NCBI RefSeq assembly: GCF_001741865.1
Contig: NZ_CP017147.1
Span: 1,283,501 to 1,347,500 of the forward strand
Length of the DNA: 64,000 nucleotides
Direction of reading: 5' to 3'
From: Bosea vaviloviae
GTDB lineage: Bacteria > Pseudomonadota > Alphaproteobacteria > Rhizobiales > Beijerinckiaceae
In this document: piece after piece, positions 29,142 through 38,220 of the stretch
Layout: each line of letters starts with the position of its first letter
How positions within the stretch are numbered: position 1 is the stretch's first letter
The notes under the pieces: generated by a model
Databases searched by the model: none
Seen by the model: only the letters and a program-made list of their open reading frames with translations
Told to the model about the DNA's origin: nothing
Program-made: the position numbers and the translations under genes

Positions 29142-29170
29142 TTGACATGCAGTCGGGCTTTAATGTTATT
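29142..29170 (+). promoter_or_regulatory. promoter of the binding-protein operon
   Basis: TTGACA at 29142-29147, a 17-base gap and GTTATT at 29165-29170. The second operator copy starts five bases downstream, across the expected transcription start, so repression is the natural reading. Confidence 0.5.
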
Positions 29171-29174
29171 TTCG

Positions 29175-29185
29175 GAACTGAGTTC
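29175..29185. promoter_or_regulatory. IclR operator candidate 2
   Basis: Second identical GAACTGAGTTC, 129 bp from the first and just downstream of the TTGACA promoter of the plus-strand operon. Confidence 0.65.
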
Positions 29186-29232
29186 AAAAATTGAGAGATG
29201 CCGATCAGCATCCGATCAGGGAGGGACAGGAC

Positions 29233-30543
29233 ATGCGTCTTCAGGTTTCGCGACGGGCCTTGCTCAAGGGAGGTGCGGCCGCGGCCACCCTGTTCGCCGC
29301 TCCGGCGGTTCGCGCGCAGGGCGAGCGCAAGGTCGTCTTCTGGCACAGCTACACACAGAAGATTCGCTCCGACTTCATGCGCGGCGTCGCGGACCGCTTC
29401 CAGGCGGCCAATCCCGGCATCAAGGTCGAGATCGAGGTCATGTCATGGGCCGCCTTCGGGCAGCGCTGGCCGGCAGCGCGCGCCGCCAACGCCCTGCCCG
29501 ACGTCGCCATCACGCTCGGACGCAATGCCATCCCGATGTCGATCGCTGGCGCGCTCCACTCAACGGAGCCGGTGCTGAAGGCGCTTGGCGGACCCGAGGC
29601 CTTCATTCCCGGCCTGATTGAGAAGTCGTGCAAATTCAACGACGCCTATGTCAGCCTGCCGCACTACGTACACAGCTTCATCAACGTCTACCGGAAGGAC
29701 CGCCTCGCAGCCGCCGGCCTACCCGTCCCGGTGACCTGGGAGGATAATCTCAAGGCCGCGCTCGCGATGACGAAGCCGCCAGAGTATTACGGGAACATTC
29801 TGAAGCTCGCGAAGGACGACTATGCGGGCGCCGAGTTCCTGTGGTGCATGACCCAGTCGGCTGGCGGCCACTTCTACGATGCCAAGGGTCAGGTCCTGTT
29901 CGACAGCGAACCCGTTCGCCAGGCGGCCGAATGGCTCGCCGAGATCGGTCGCAAGACGAGCGGCCCCGGCATCGCCAATCTTCGCCTCGCCGACACGTTC
30001 AGCCTGGTGAACAGCGGCAAGCAGTCCATGTGCAACGATAGCGCCGCGATCATCGGTGTCGCGGCTCAGGACGCGCCGGACGTCGCCAGGAACCTCGACG
30101 CGACGCTGATGCCGAGCAAGGTGACCCCGGGCTATCAGACGAACCTGATCGCCGCGGTGCTGCCCAAGGGCAGGAACAGCGAGGACGCGCAGAAATTCCT
30201 CGCTTATCTCTTCGCCGAGGAGAGCTATATGCCCTTCCTCACGACGATCCCGCTCTTCATGTTCCCGGCCTATCGCAAGGCGGACATGAAGCGTTTCACC
30301 GACAATCCGGTGATCGCCGCCTATCCGAATGTGGTGAAGTCAACGCTCGACAGCGTCGAGCGCGGCGTCATGGCCGGCATGGATTTCGGCCTGAATCCGT
30401 TTGCGGCGCCGGTGCTGACCAGCGGTCTCATCGAGGACATGCTGCAGCGGATCATCCTCAACGACCGGCCGGTCAGGCAGGAAGTCGCCGCGACAGCGGA
30501 GAAGATGGACCGGCTGCTGCAATCGATCCGCTCCCGCCTCTGA
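29233..30543 (+). CDS. ABC transporter substrate-binding protein, carbohydrate type (family 1)
   Basis: A 436-residue periplasmic receptor for the importer at 25390-27181. The N-terminus MRLQVSRRALLKGGAAAATL is a twin-arginine signal, and the mature protein begins near QGERKVVFWHSY. Typical family 1 features follow: FQAANPGIKVEIE and SIAGALHSTEPVLKAL. GGGAGG lies ten bases before the ATG. It leads the plus-strand arm SBP-GMC-SDR. The carbohydrate is not deducible. Confidence 0.92.
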   Translation: MRLQVSRRALLKGGAAAATLFAAPAVRAQGERKVVFWHSYTQKIRSDFMRGVADRFQAANPGIKVEIEVMSWAAFGQRWPAARAANALPDVAITLGRNAIPMSIAGALHSTEPVLKALGGPEAFIPGLIEKSCKFNDAYVSLPHYVHSFINVYRKDRLAAAGLPVPVTWEDNLKAALAMTKPPEYYGNILKLAKDDYAGAEFLWCMTQSAGGHFYDAKGQVLFDSEPVRQAAEWLAEIGRKTSGPGIANLRLADTFSLVNSGKQSMCNDSAAIIGVAAQDAPDVARNLDATLMPSKVTPGYQTNLIAAVLPKGRNSEDAQKFLAYLFAEESYMPFLTTIPLFMFPAYRKADMKRFTDNPVIAAYPNVVKSTLDSVERGVMAGMDFGLNPFAAPVLTSGLIEDMLQRIILNDRPVRQEVAATAEKMDRLLQSIRSRL

Positions 30544-30559
30544 AGCGGCCGGGCCAGTC

Positions 30560-32167
30560 GTGGAGATCAAAACCTTCGACTACATCGTCGTGGGCGCCGG
30601 GTCGGCGGGCTGCGTGCTCGCCGCCCGCCTTTCGGAGGCCGGGCGTCACAGCGTGCTGCTCGTGGAGGCCGGCGGCGCCGACACCAATCCTCTTATCCAC
30701 ATTCCCATGGGCTATCCGCGCCTCTTCGCGGACACTGCGATCAACTGGGCCTATGAGAGCGAGCCGGAGCCCGGACTTCAAGGCCGCACGCTCTTCCAGC
30801 CGCGCGGCAAGGTGCTCGGCGGCACGAGCTCGATCAACGGCATGGTCTATATCCGCGGTCAGCGGGAAGATTACGACGCGTGGGCGGAACAGGGCTGCGT
30901 CGGATGGGATTGGCAATCCGTGCTGCCGTATTTCCGCAAGGCGGAGGACCAGGTTCGCGGCGCCGACGATACGCATGGTGTTGGCGGGCCTCTCCCGGTC
31001 ACGGAGCCGGCCTATGTCTGGCCCATCGCCAAGACCTTCCTCGAGGCCTGCCGGCAGTCAGGACTATCAGCCAACGCGGACTTCAATGGCCCGAGCCAGG
31101 AAGGCTACGGGCTCTATCAGTCGACGATCCGCCGCGGGCGGCGGATGAGCGCGGCGGCAAGCTACCTCGCGCCGGCGCGCCATCGGCACAACCTGAAGAT
31201 TCGCACCAGAGCCCTCGTCACGCGTGTCGTGGTCGAGGATCGGCGCGCGCGCGGCATCGAATATCGTCTCGGGGCTGAACTGCGCCGGGCAAATGCGCTG
31301 CGCGAGGTGATCCTTGCGGGCGGCGCCTTCAACTCGCCTCAGCTCCTGCTGCTGTCCGGCATCGGCCCGGCGGGCGAGATCAGATCCCACAACCTGCCGG
31401 TCGTCTGCGATTGTCCAGACGTCGGGCGAAACCTCCAGGACCATTTCCAGACATCGTTGATCTACCGCTGCGGCCAGGGGCGGACCCTGAACGACTTTGC
31501 CCGAAGCCCGATACGGCAGGGAATCGCCCTCGCACGCTATCTGACGACCGGCGGCGGACCGCTCGCCGCCAACGGTCTGGCAACGGCCGCCTTCGTCCGG
31601 AGCAGGCCGGACCTGACGCGCCCGGATCTCAACCTCTACATCAATCCCGGCAGTGCAGCTAAGCGGGGGCGGGATGGTGTTGCGCCCGATGCTTTTTCCG
31701 GCTTCACCATGAGTCCCGTCCACATGACGCCGAAAGCACGCGGAAGCGTGCGCCTTCGCAGCGCCGAGCCGCATGACGCCCCCAGCATCAGCTTCGGCTT
31801 CCTGCAGCACGAGGACGATATCGCGGCATTGGTCTCGGGCATGCGCTGGATCCGGCGTCTGGCCGCCCAACCCTGCTGGGCACCTTGGCGGATCGAGGAG
31901 GTGGCGCCGGGACCACATATCGAAGGCGACCAGGATCTCGTCTCCGATCTCCGCGGGCGCGCCTTCTCGAACATGCATGCCGCCGGCACCTGCCGAATGG
32001 GGGCAGACTCGGGCTCCGTCGTCGATCTCGCGCTTCGCGTTCGAGGGATTGAGGCGCTGCGTGTTGTCGACGCATCGGTCATGCCGCGCCTCATCAACGG
32101 CAACACCAATGCGCCGACGATCATGATCGCCGAGAAGGCCGCGGACATGATCCGCAACAGCGTCTGA
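30560..32167 (+). CDS. GMC-family FAD-dependent oxidoreductase (choline/alcohol/sugar dehydrogenase type)
   Basis: A 535-residue flavoprotein beginning with a GTG codon 17 bases after the binding-protein stop. FAD binding: GAGSAG at residues 12-17 and the GMC signature GKVLGGTSSINGMVYIRG. The active-site His is in MHAAGTCRMG and the second His/Asn position is in NGNTNAPTIMIAEKA. It probably oxidises a hydroxyl of the imported substrate. Its last codons and stop lie in an 18-bp tandem repeat. Confidence 0.93.
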   Translation: MEIKTFDYIVVGAGSAGCVLAARLSEAGRHSVLLVEAGGADTNPLIHIPMGYPRLFADTAINWAYESEPEPGLQGRTLFQPRGKVLGGTSSINGMVYIRGQREDYDAWAEQGCVGWDWQSVLPYFRKAEDQVRGADDTHGVGGPLPVTEPAYVWPIAKTFLEACRQSGLSANADFNGPSQEGYGLYQSTIRRGRRMSAAASYLAPARHRHNLKIRTRALVTRVVVEDRRARGIEYRLGAELRRANALREVILAGGAFNSPQLLLLSGIGPAGEIRSHNLPVVCDCPDVGRNLQDHFQTSLIYRCGQGRTLNDFARSPIRQGIALARYLTTGGGPLAANGLATAAFVRSRPDLTRPDLNLYINPGSAAKRGRDGVAPDAFSGFTMSPVHMTPKARGSVRLRSAEPHDAPSISFGFLQHEDDIAALVSGMRWIRRLAAQPCWAPWRIEEVAPGPHIEGDQDLVSDLRGRAFSNMHAAGTCRMGADSGSVVDLALRVRGIEALRVVDASVMPRLINGNTNAPTIMIAEKAADMIRNSV

Positions 32168-32208
32168 CAAGGCAACAGCTTCTGACAAGGCAACAGCTTC
32201 TGACAAGG
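32155..32208 (+). repeat. three tandem copies of an 18-bp unit at the GMC/SDR junction
   Basis: The unit CAACAGCTTCTGACAAGG occurs three times in a row (the first has G for one T). The first copy encodes the end of the GMC protein and its TGA stop. The last copy runs into the GGGAAGAGAG ribosome-binding region of the SDR gene. Each unit carries an in-phase TGA. Confidence 0.9.
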
Positions 32209-32216
32209 GAAGAGAG

Positions 32217-32960
32217 ATGTCCGAGCGGTTCGACGGCAAGCGCATCCTCGTTACGGGCGGCACGTCCGGTATCGGCCTGGCAGTGGCCAAGGCGTTCGGT
32301 GCGCTCGGCGCCGCGGTGACAGTGGCCGCGCGTTCCAAGGCGGGACTGGATCATGCTCTTGGTGTTCTCGCCGTCGATGGTGTGACGGCAGAAGCGCTCT
32401 GCTTCGATGTCTGCGACGAGGAGGACGTCGTCGCGGCCATTGCCGCGCGGCGGTTCGACGTTCTGGTGAACAATGCCGGCATCCATGCTCCCGGCAACAT
32501 TCTCGAGATTGCCTCGGAAACCTTCGACAGGATCATGGCGGTCAATGTGCGGGGTGCTTTTCTCGTGGCCCGAACTGTCGCGCGTTCTATGGTTTCTGCC
32601 GGCATCAAGGGCGTGATCATTCAGACATCGTCGCAGCTCGGGCATGTCGGCGCCGCCGGGAGGGCCAGCTACACGGCAAGCAAGCACGCGCTCGAGGGGC
32701 TGAACAAGTGCATGGCCCTCGATCTTGCGCCGCACGGAATCCGTTGTGTCTGTGTGTCGCCGACCTTCACGCGAACCGAGATGACGGAGCGGGTGTCGGC
32801 AACGTCAAAGGAATTCTCGGCGCAGGTTTCCCGCATGCCGCTGGCTCGGCTGGCAGAGCCCGAAGAAATCGCAAGCGTGATGGTTTTCGTCGCCAGTTCC
32901 GGGGCCGCAATGATTACGGGCTCATCGATCATGGCAGATGGCGGATGGACCTGCCTCTAA
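32217..32960 (+). CDS. SDR-family NAD(P)-dependent oxidoreductase
   Basis: A 247-residue short-chain dehydrogenase: cofactor motif TGGTSGIG (13-20), NNAG, active-site SYTASKH, and the C-terminal MADGGWTCL. A strong GGGAAGAGAG precedes the ATG. Third gene of the plus-strand arm; likely oxidises or reduces a sugar or sugar-acid hydroxyl in the same pathway as the GMC enzyme. Confidence 0.93.
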   Translation: MSERFDGKRILVTGGTSGIGLAVAKAFGALGAAVTVAARSKAGLDHALGVLAVDGVTAEALCFDVCDEEDVVAAIAARRFDVLVNNAGIHAPGNILEIASETFDRIMAVNVRGAFLVARTVARSMVSAGIKGVIIQTSSQLGHVGAAGRASYTASKHALEGLNKCMALDLAPHGIRCVCVSPTFTRTEMTERVSATSKEFSAQVSRMPLARLAEPEEIASVMVFVASSGAAMITGSSIMADGGWTCL

Positions 32961-33066
32961 AGGCCCCAACAGGCTCTAGATGTTTAGTCCCGGCATTTTC
33001 GGGCTCGACGTCCATCGCCTGCAGATGAGCTCGTAAGGCTCGTAGTCTTGTCCCGGGCCGCGCCGC

Positions 33067-34614
33067 TCAGGCCGCGCGAGTCATCGCGCGCGGGCTGGCC
33101 AGATGTTCCTTCAGGACCGTGCCTGCGGGATCGACCTCCTGGAGCCGGACATCATAGCTCCAGAGATCGGCAATGTGCTGGAGCACATGCGTCGCGGCGG
33201 TGTCCTGAAGCAGGCATCCGTTCACGACGGTATGGCGCAGCAGCAGCCGCCGGTCGCCGGCGAGGTCGACATCGACGACCTCGATATTGGGATCGGTCCA
33301 GCTGATGTCGTATTCGCGGGCGAGCTGGCGGCGGATCCGGCGATAGCCGGCTTCGTCATGGATCGCCTCGACCGTCACGCCCTCGCTTCGCGCCGGGTCG
33401 TCGCAGATGTGGAACATGCGCATCTGCCGCATCAGGCGCGGGCTGAGGAACTGGCTGATGAAACTCTCGTCGCGGTAATTGGCCCAGATGTCGCGCAGGA
33501 CGGCCATCGCGTCGCCGCTGCCGGCGATATCGGGAAACCACTCGCGGTCTTCCGCCTCGGGAGCGGTAACGATGCGTTCCAGGTCCTGCATCATCGCGAA
33601 GCCGAGCGCATAGGGATTGAAGCCGGGAAACCGCGGATGGTCAAAGGCTGGCTGAAACACGACATTGGAGTGCGAGGTCAGAAATTCGAGGAAGTTCCCG
33701 TCGCTGATCGCCTGCTTCTCGTGCAGCCGCGTCATGATGCGGTAATGGACATAGGTCGCGGTACCCTCGTTCATCACCTTGGTCTGCCGCTGCGGATGAA
33801 AATACTGCGCGACATGGCGCACGATCCGCAGGATCTCGCGCTGCCAGGCCTTCAGGCGGGGGGCGGATTTCTCCAGGAAATACAGCAGATTGTCCTGCGG
33901 TAGCCCAAGGACGGTGCGCCGCCGCTCGGCGCCGAGATCCAGGGCGCTCTTGCTGGGGCCGGCCGGCACGGTGCGCCAGAGGTCGTTGAAGATCTGCTCC
34001 TCATGCGCGCGGCGATCGCGCTCGCGCCTTTCCTCCTGGCGCAGGTCGAGCTTGCTCTTGCCGGGATAGCGGTGGACGCCGTGGGACATCAGCGCGTGCG
34101 CCGCGTCCAGCGTCCGCTCGACGGCCGCCTGGCCGTGGCGCTCCTCACAGCGCGCGATATAGCCCTTGGCGAAGTCGAGATAGTCGAGGATGCCTTCCGC
34201 GTCGGTCCAGGTCTTGAACAGATAGTTGTTCTTGAAGAAGTGGTTATGGCCAAAGGCGGCATGCGCGATGACCAGCGTCTGCATCGTCGCCGTGTTCTCC
34301 TCCATGAGGTAGGACACGCAAGGAGAGCTGTTGATGACGATCTCATAGGCCAGATCCCGCAGGCCCTTGCGGTAGAACGCCTCGTGATGGGCGAAATGCT
34401 TGCCGAAGGACCAATGTTTGTAGAACAGCGGCATGCCGGTGGAGGAGTAGGCGTCGAGCATCTGCTCGGCCGTGATGACCTCGATCTGGTTTGGATAGAC
34501 ATCCAGGCCGAGTTCGGAGAGCGCGATCTCCTGGCAGGCGTCATGGATCCGCTGGAGCGTGGTGAAGCTCCAATCGGCTCCCTCGAAAAGCGGTTCCATC
34601 GCGGCTGTTGTCAT
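33067..34614 (-). CDS. SpoVR family protein
   Basis: A 515-residue protein of the SpoVR/YcgB family. Conserved segments include YPNQIEVITAEQMLDAYSS, MPLFYKHWSFGK, EENTATMQTLVIAHAAFGHN and NEGTATYVHY. Molecular activity is unknown; in enterobacteria and Myxococcus it works with PrkA and YeaH in stress or developmental responses. Third gene of prkA-yeaH-spoVR; its ATG overlaps the yeaH stop by four bases. Confidence 0.93.
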   Translation of the reverse strand: MTTAAMEPLFEGADWSFTTLQRIHDACQEIALSELGLDVYPNQIEVITAEQMLDAYSSTGMPLFYKHWSFGKHFAHHEAFYRKGLRDLAYEIVINSSPCVSYLMEENTATMQTLVIAHAAFGHNHFFKNNYLFKTWTDAEGILDYLDFAKGYIARCEERHGQAAVERTLDAAHALMSHGVHRYPGKSKLDLRQEERRERDRRAHEEQIFNDLWRTVPAGPSKSALDLGAERRRTVLGLPQDNLLYFLEKSAPRLKAWQREILRIVRHVAQYFHPQRQTKVMNEGTATYVHYRIMTRLHEKQAISDGNFLEFLTSHSNVVFQPAFDHPRFPGFNPYALGFAMMQDLERIVTAPEAEDREWFPDIAGSGDAMAVLRDIWANYRDESFISQFLSPRLMRQMRMFHICDDPARSEGVTVEAIHDEAGYRRIRRQLAREYDISWTDPNIEVVDVDLAGDRRLLLRHTVVNGCLLQDTAATHVLQHIADLWSYDVRLQEVDPAGTVLKEHLASPRAMTRAA

Positions 34615-35885
34615 GATGGCGCCTTCTCATGTCCCTGGCGGCGCTGGAACAGCTCGCGGAAGACGGGGAAGATCTCGCTGCGATGGCTGACCTTGCGGAT
34701 CGAGAGCGGGGCGCCCTCCGAGCGCAACCGCTCATAGAGCCGCCACAGGGCGGAGTGGGACATCGATTCGCGGTCGGATTCGCCGACTTCGAGATAGGCG
34801 AAATACTGGCTGGCGGGCAGGATCGCGTCCTTGAGCAGGCGCTCTGTCGTGGCCTCGTCCGAATAGGAATTATCCCCGTCCGAGGCCTGGGCGGCGTAGA
34901 TGTTCCAGTCCTCGGGAGAATAGCGCTTCGCGATGACCGAGCGCATCGCCTCGAGCGCGCTCGAAACCAGCGTCCCGCCCGTTGCTGGGCTGTGGAAGAA
35001 GGTGTCCTCATCCACCTCCTCGGCCCGGTCCGTGTGACGGATGAAGACGAGTTCGACATGGCGGTAGCGCTGCGCCAGGAAAATATAGAGCAGCATGTAG
35101 AACCGCTTGGCGAGGTCCTTCATGTGCTCTGTCATCGAGCTGGACACATCCATCAGGCAAAACATCACGGCCTGCGCGACTGGCTTCGGCTCGTTCTCAT
35201 AGCGGCGGTAGCGCACATCGACGGGGTCGATATAGGGAATGCGCCGCACCTTGGCTTCGAGCGCCTTGACCTTGTCTTCGAGCACCAGGCGTAAGCCATC
35301 CTCCTCGCAGGCGGCGATTTCCGCCTGAAGCCGCGCGATCGTCTCGGAGTTCGGGCGGCGCAGCGCCATCCGGCGCATCATCGCAAGCCGCGTCGTGCGG
35401 TTGACCGCGATGTTGGCCGGCGACCCTGAGACCGAGTAGCCGGCGCGGACGGGGCTTTCATGCTCGGTCTCGGTGAGCCGCCGCTTGGCGAGATCGGGAA
35501 GCTCGAGATCGTCGAGGAAGACGTTGAGAAACTCCTCTCGGGTCAGGACGAAGCGGAAGGCATCCTCGCCTGCTCCCTCGCCGGCCTTGTCGGGCTTGCC
35601 GCCGCCGCTTCCTCCCGAGCGCGGCAGCACATCGCCTTCAATAAAGGTCTTGTTGCCGGGCAGCACGTGGTCATGCGTGCCCCCGCTCCCCCGGCGAAGG
35701 CTCGGCTCCTCCATCCCGTCCATCGGAATGCTGACTTCCCCGCCCTCCAGCACGTCCCGGATATTGCGGCTCTGCAGGGACTGCTTCACCGCTTGTTGTA
35801 CGACGCCCTTGGCCCGGCGCAGAAAACGCTGACGATTCTCGAGAGCCTTGCCGCGTGGGTTCAGGCGTCGGTCGACAATGTTCAT
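34611..35885 (-). CDS. yeaH: YeaH/YhbH family protein (DUF444, von Willebrand A-like domain)
   Basis: A 424-residue cytoplasmic protein. A basic N-terminus (DRRLNPRGKALENRQRFLRR) is followed by a Gly-rich linker near 80-110 and a VWA-like domain with the metal-site motif DVSSSMTEHM. A conserved segment HTDRAEEVDEDTFFHS comes later. It is the usual companion of the PrkA kinase; function is inferred only from that pairing. The gap to prkA is 19 bases. Confidence 0.93.
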   Translation of the reverse strand: MNIVDRRLNPRGKALENRQRFLRRAKGVVQQAVKQSLQSRNIRDVLEGGEVSIPMDGMEEPSLRRGSGGTHDHVLPGNKTFIEGDVLPRSGGSGGGKPDKAGEGAGEDAFRFVLTREEFLNVFLDDLELPDLAKRRLTETEHESPVRAGYSVSGSPANIAVNRTTRLAMMRRMALRRPNSETIARLQAEIAACEEDGLRLVLEDKVKALEAKVRRIPYIDPVDVRYRRYENEPKPVAQAVMFCLMDVSSSMTEHMKDLAKRFYMLLYIFLAQRYRHVELVFIRHTDRAEEVDEDTFFHSPATGGTLVSSALEAMRSVIAKRYSPEDWNIYAAQASDGDNSYSDEATTERLLKDAILPASQYFAYLEVGESDRESMSHSALWRLYERLRSEGAPLSIRKVSHRSEIFPVFRELFQRRQGHEKAPS

Positions 35886-35904
35886 GATGGCTCCCGCGCC
35901 TGGC

Positions 35905-37848
35905 TCAGCCAGCCTGCTTCACGCGCATGTACCATTCGATCAAACGCCGGACCTGGCGTTCGGTATAACCACGCTCCACCATGCGCGAGACGAACTCGCC
36001 ATGCTTCTTCTCGCTCTCGCCGTCCTTCTTCGAGCCGAAGGAAATCACCGGCAAGAGGTCCTCGACCTGCGAGAACATCCGCTTCTCGATGACTTCGCGG
36101 ATCTTCTCATAGCCGGTCCAGGACGGGTTCTTGCCGCCATTGCTCGCCCGCGAGCGCAGGCAGAACTTGACGATCTCGTTGCGGAAATCCTTCGGATTGG
36201 CGATTCCCGCCGGTTTCTCGATCTTGGTCAGCTCCTGATTGAGCAGTTCGCGGTCGAGCAACTGGCCGGTGTCGGCATCCTTGAAGTCGACATCCTCGAT
36301 CCAGGCGTCGGCATAGTCGACGTAGCGGTCGAACAGGTTCTGCCCATAATCCGCATAGGATTCGAGATAGGCCTTCTGGACTTCGTGACCGATGAACTCC
36401 GCATAGCGCGGGGCAAGGTCGGCCTTGATGAATTCGAGATAGCGCTTCTCGGTCTCATCAGGGAGCTGCTCGCGGCGGATGGCCTGTTCCAGCACATACA
36501 TCAGATGCACCGGGTCGGCGCCGAGCTCGATCGTGTCGTGGTTGAAGGTTGCCGCCAGGACCTTGAAGGCAAAGCGCGTCGAGATGCCGTCCATGCCTTC
36601 GTCCATGCCGGCGGCGTCACGATATTCCTGGACGCTGCGGGCTTTTGGATCGGTCTCCCGGAGGCTGTCGCCATCATAGGCACGCATCTTGGCGAACAAG
36701 GTCGAGTTCTCGTGGTTGCGCAGCCGCGAGAGAACCGAGAACCGCGCCAGCATCGATAATGTCCCGGGCGCGCAAGGGGCACTGCTGAGCGCCGAGCCCT
36801 CGATCAGCTTGTCATAGATCCTCTGCTCTTCGGTCGCCCTCAGGCAGTAGGGCACCTTGATGACGCAGATCCGGTCGATGAAGGCCTCGTTGTTCTTGTT
36901 GCTCTTGAAGCTCTGCCACTCCGCCTCGTTGGAGTGCGCGAGGATGACGCCGGAGAAGGGGATGGCGCCGATGTTCTCGGTGCCGTTGTAGTTGCCCTCC
37001 TGCGTCGCCGTCAGCAGCGGATGCAGCATCTTGATCGGCGCCTTGAACATCTCGACGAATTCGAGGACGCCCTGGTTGGCGCGGTTGAGGCCGCCCGAAT
37101 AGCTGTAGGCGTCGGGGTCGTTCTGGGAGAAGTTTTCGAGCTTGCGGATGTCGACCTTGCCGACGAGCGAGGAGATGTCCTGGTTGTTCTCGTCTCCGGG
37201 CTCGGTCTTGGCGATGGCGATCTGGCGCAGGCGCGAAGGCTGCAGCTTGACGACCTGGAAGCGGGAAATGTCGCCGCCGAACGTCTCGAGCCGCTTGAGG
37301 CACCAGGGGCTCATCAGGCCCGTCAGCCACCGCTGCGGAATGCCGTAGCGCTGCTCGAGGATGGGGCCCATCGTTCCGGGGTCGAAGAGGTTCAGCGGGC
37401 TCTCGAAGACGGGGCTGATCTCGTCGCCGGCCTTCAGCACATAGATGGGGTGGGCCTCCATCAATGATTTGAGCCGTTCGGCGAGGGACGACTTGCCGCC
37501 GCCGACCGGGCCGAGCAGGTAGAGGATCTGCTTGCGCTCCTCGAGACCCTGGGCGGCGTGACGGAAGAAGGAGACGATACGCTCGATCGTCTCTTCCATG
37601 CCGTAGAAGCCGGCAAAGGCCGGATAGGTCCGGATGGTTCGGTTCAAAAAAATACGGCCAAGGCGAGGATCCTTGGCCGTGTCGATCATCTGAGGCTCGC
37701 CGATGGCCGCCAGCAGCCGTTCGGCTGCATTAGCGTATAGCATCGGATCGCCTCTGCAGGCCTCCAAGTAGTCGGAGATCGGCATATCCGTCTCGCGGCG
37801 CGCCTCATAGGAGCGAGCGAAGGCGTTGAACAAAGAGTCGTTGTACAT
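35905..37848 (-). CDS. prkA: PrkA family serine protein kinase with AAA+ domain
   Basis: A 647-residue protein, the normal length. The AAA+ region has Walker A GPVGGGKSS at about 113-121 and the segment FSGVILAHSNEAEW. The C-terminal kinase-like domain follows. The start MYNDSLFNAF is preceded by AGAGGG six bases before the ATG, better than upstream in-frame codons. In Escherichia coli the homologue YeaG acts in nitrogen-starvation and acid stress. First gene of prkA-yeaH-spoVR, with about 370 bp of leader DNA. Confidence 0.94.
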   Translation of the reverse strand: MYNDSLFNAFARSYEARRETDMPISDYLEACRGDPMLYANAAERLLAAIGEPQMIDTAKDPRLGRIFLNRTIRTYPAFAGFYGMEETIERIVSFFRHAAQGLEERKQILYLLGPVGGGKSSLAERLKSLMEAHPIYVLKAGDEISPVFESPLNLFDPGTMGPILEQRYGIPQRWLTGLMSPWCLKRLETFGGDISRFQVVKLQPSRLRQIAIAKTEPGDENNQDISSLVGKVDIRKLENFSQNDPDAYSYSGGLNRANQGVLEFVEMFKAPIKMLHPLLTATQEGNYNGTENIGAIPFSGVILAHSNEAEWQSFKSNKNNEAFIDRICVIKVPYCLRATEEQRIYDKLIEGSALSSAPCAPGTLSMLARFSVLSRLRNHENSTLFAKMRAYDGDSLRETDPKARSVQEYRDAAGMDEGMDGISTRFAFKVLAATFNHDTIELGADPVHLMYVLEQAIRREQLPDETEKRYLEFIKADLAPRYAEFIGHEVQKAYLESYADYGQNLFDRYVDYADAWIEDVDFKDADTGQLLDRELLNQELTKIEKPAGIANPKDFRNEIVKFCLRSRASNGGKNPSWTGYEKIREVIEKRMFSQVEDLLPVISFGSKKDGESEKKHGEFVSRMVERGYTERQVRRLIEWYMRVKQAG

Positions 37849-38220
37849 GAGCCCTCTGCATATGGTTATGCCGTGGCTCGACGCAGGCATACGAGAATCA
37901 GCTACGCCCCTGGTCGAAACACGGCGCACGTCAACTGCGAATCAGCATCTGCTATCGCTTGATAGGATGCGCTCAAGCGCGGCGCTCGCAATGAATAAAA
38001 ATGTGCACCGGCTGTTTTGTTCCATGCATCTGCGAATAAATTGTGCTCAACCGCTGTAGGTCTCGGTCTGCCGTTGCGTCATCGGGCCGCGTTCCGGTGC
38101 CGTGGCGCGCGGGTTGGGATCGACCGGTGACTGGAACGGGGGAAGGCCGGGCGAGCGCTCATTGAAGAGTCGATACGAGGCCGCAACCGCGTTCGGGCTG
38201 TCGGCCTAGCCCGGCTTGCT
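37849..38220. other. intergenic region upstream of prkA, with a possible coding remnant
   Basis: The part next to prkA (37849-38046) is AT-richer and presumably carries its promoter; I found no clean EcfG or sigma-54 site. The part 38047-38205, read on the minus strand, is an open stretch of about 51 codons ending at TGA. It contains YRLFNERSPGLPPFQSPVD and ends MTQRQTETYSG, but it has no start codon and a stop directly upstream. It could be a gene remnant or chance. Confidence 0.35.

Noticed and set aside
37990..38060. EcfG promoter for prkA
   Set aside because: GGAAC is present on the minus strand near 38022, but no CGTT follows at 16 or 17 bases.
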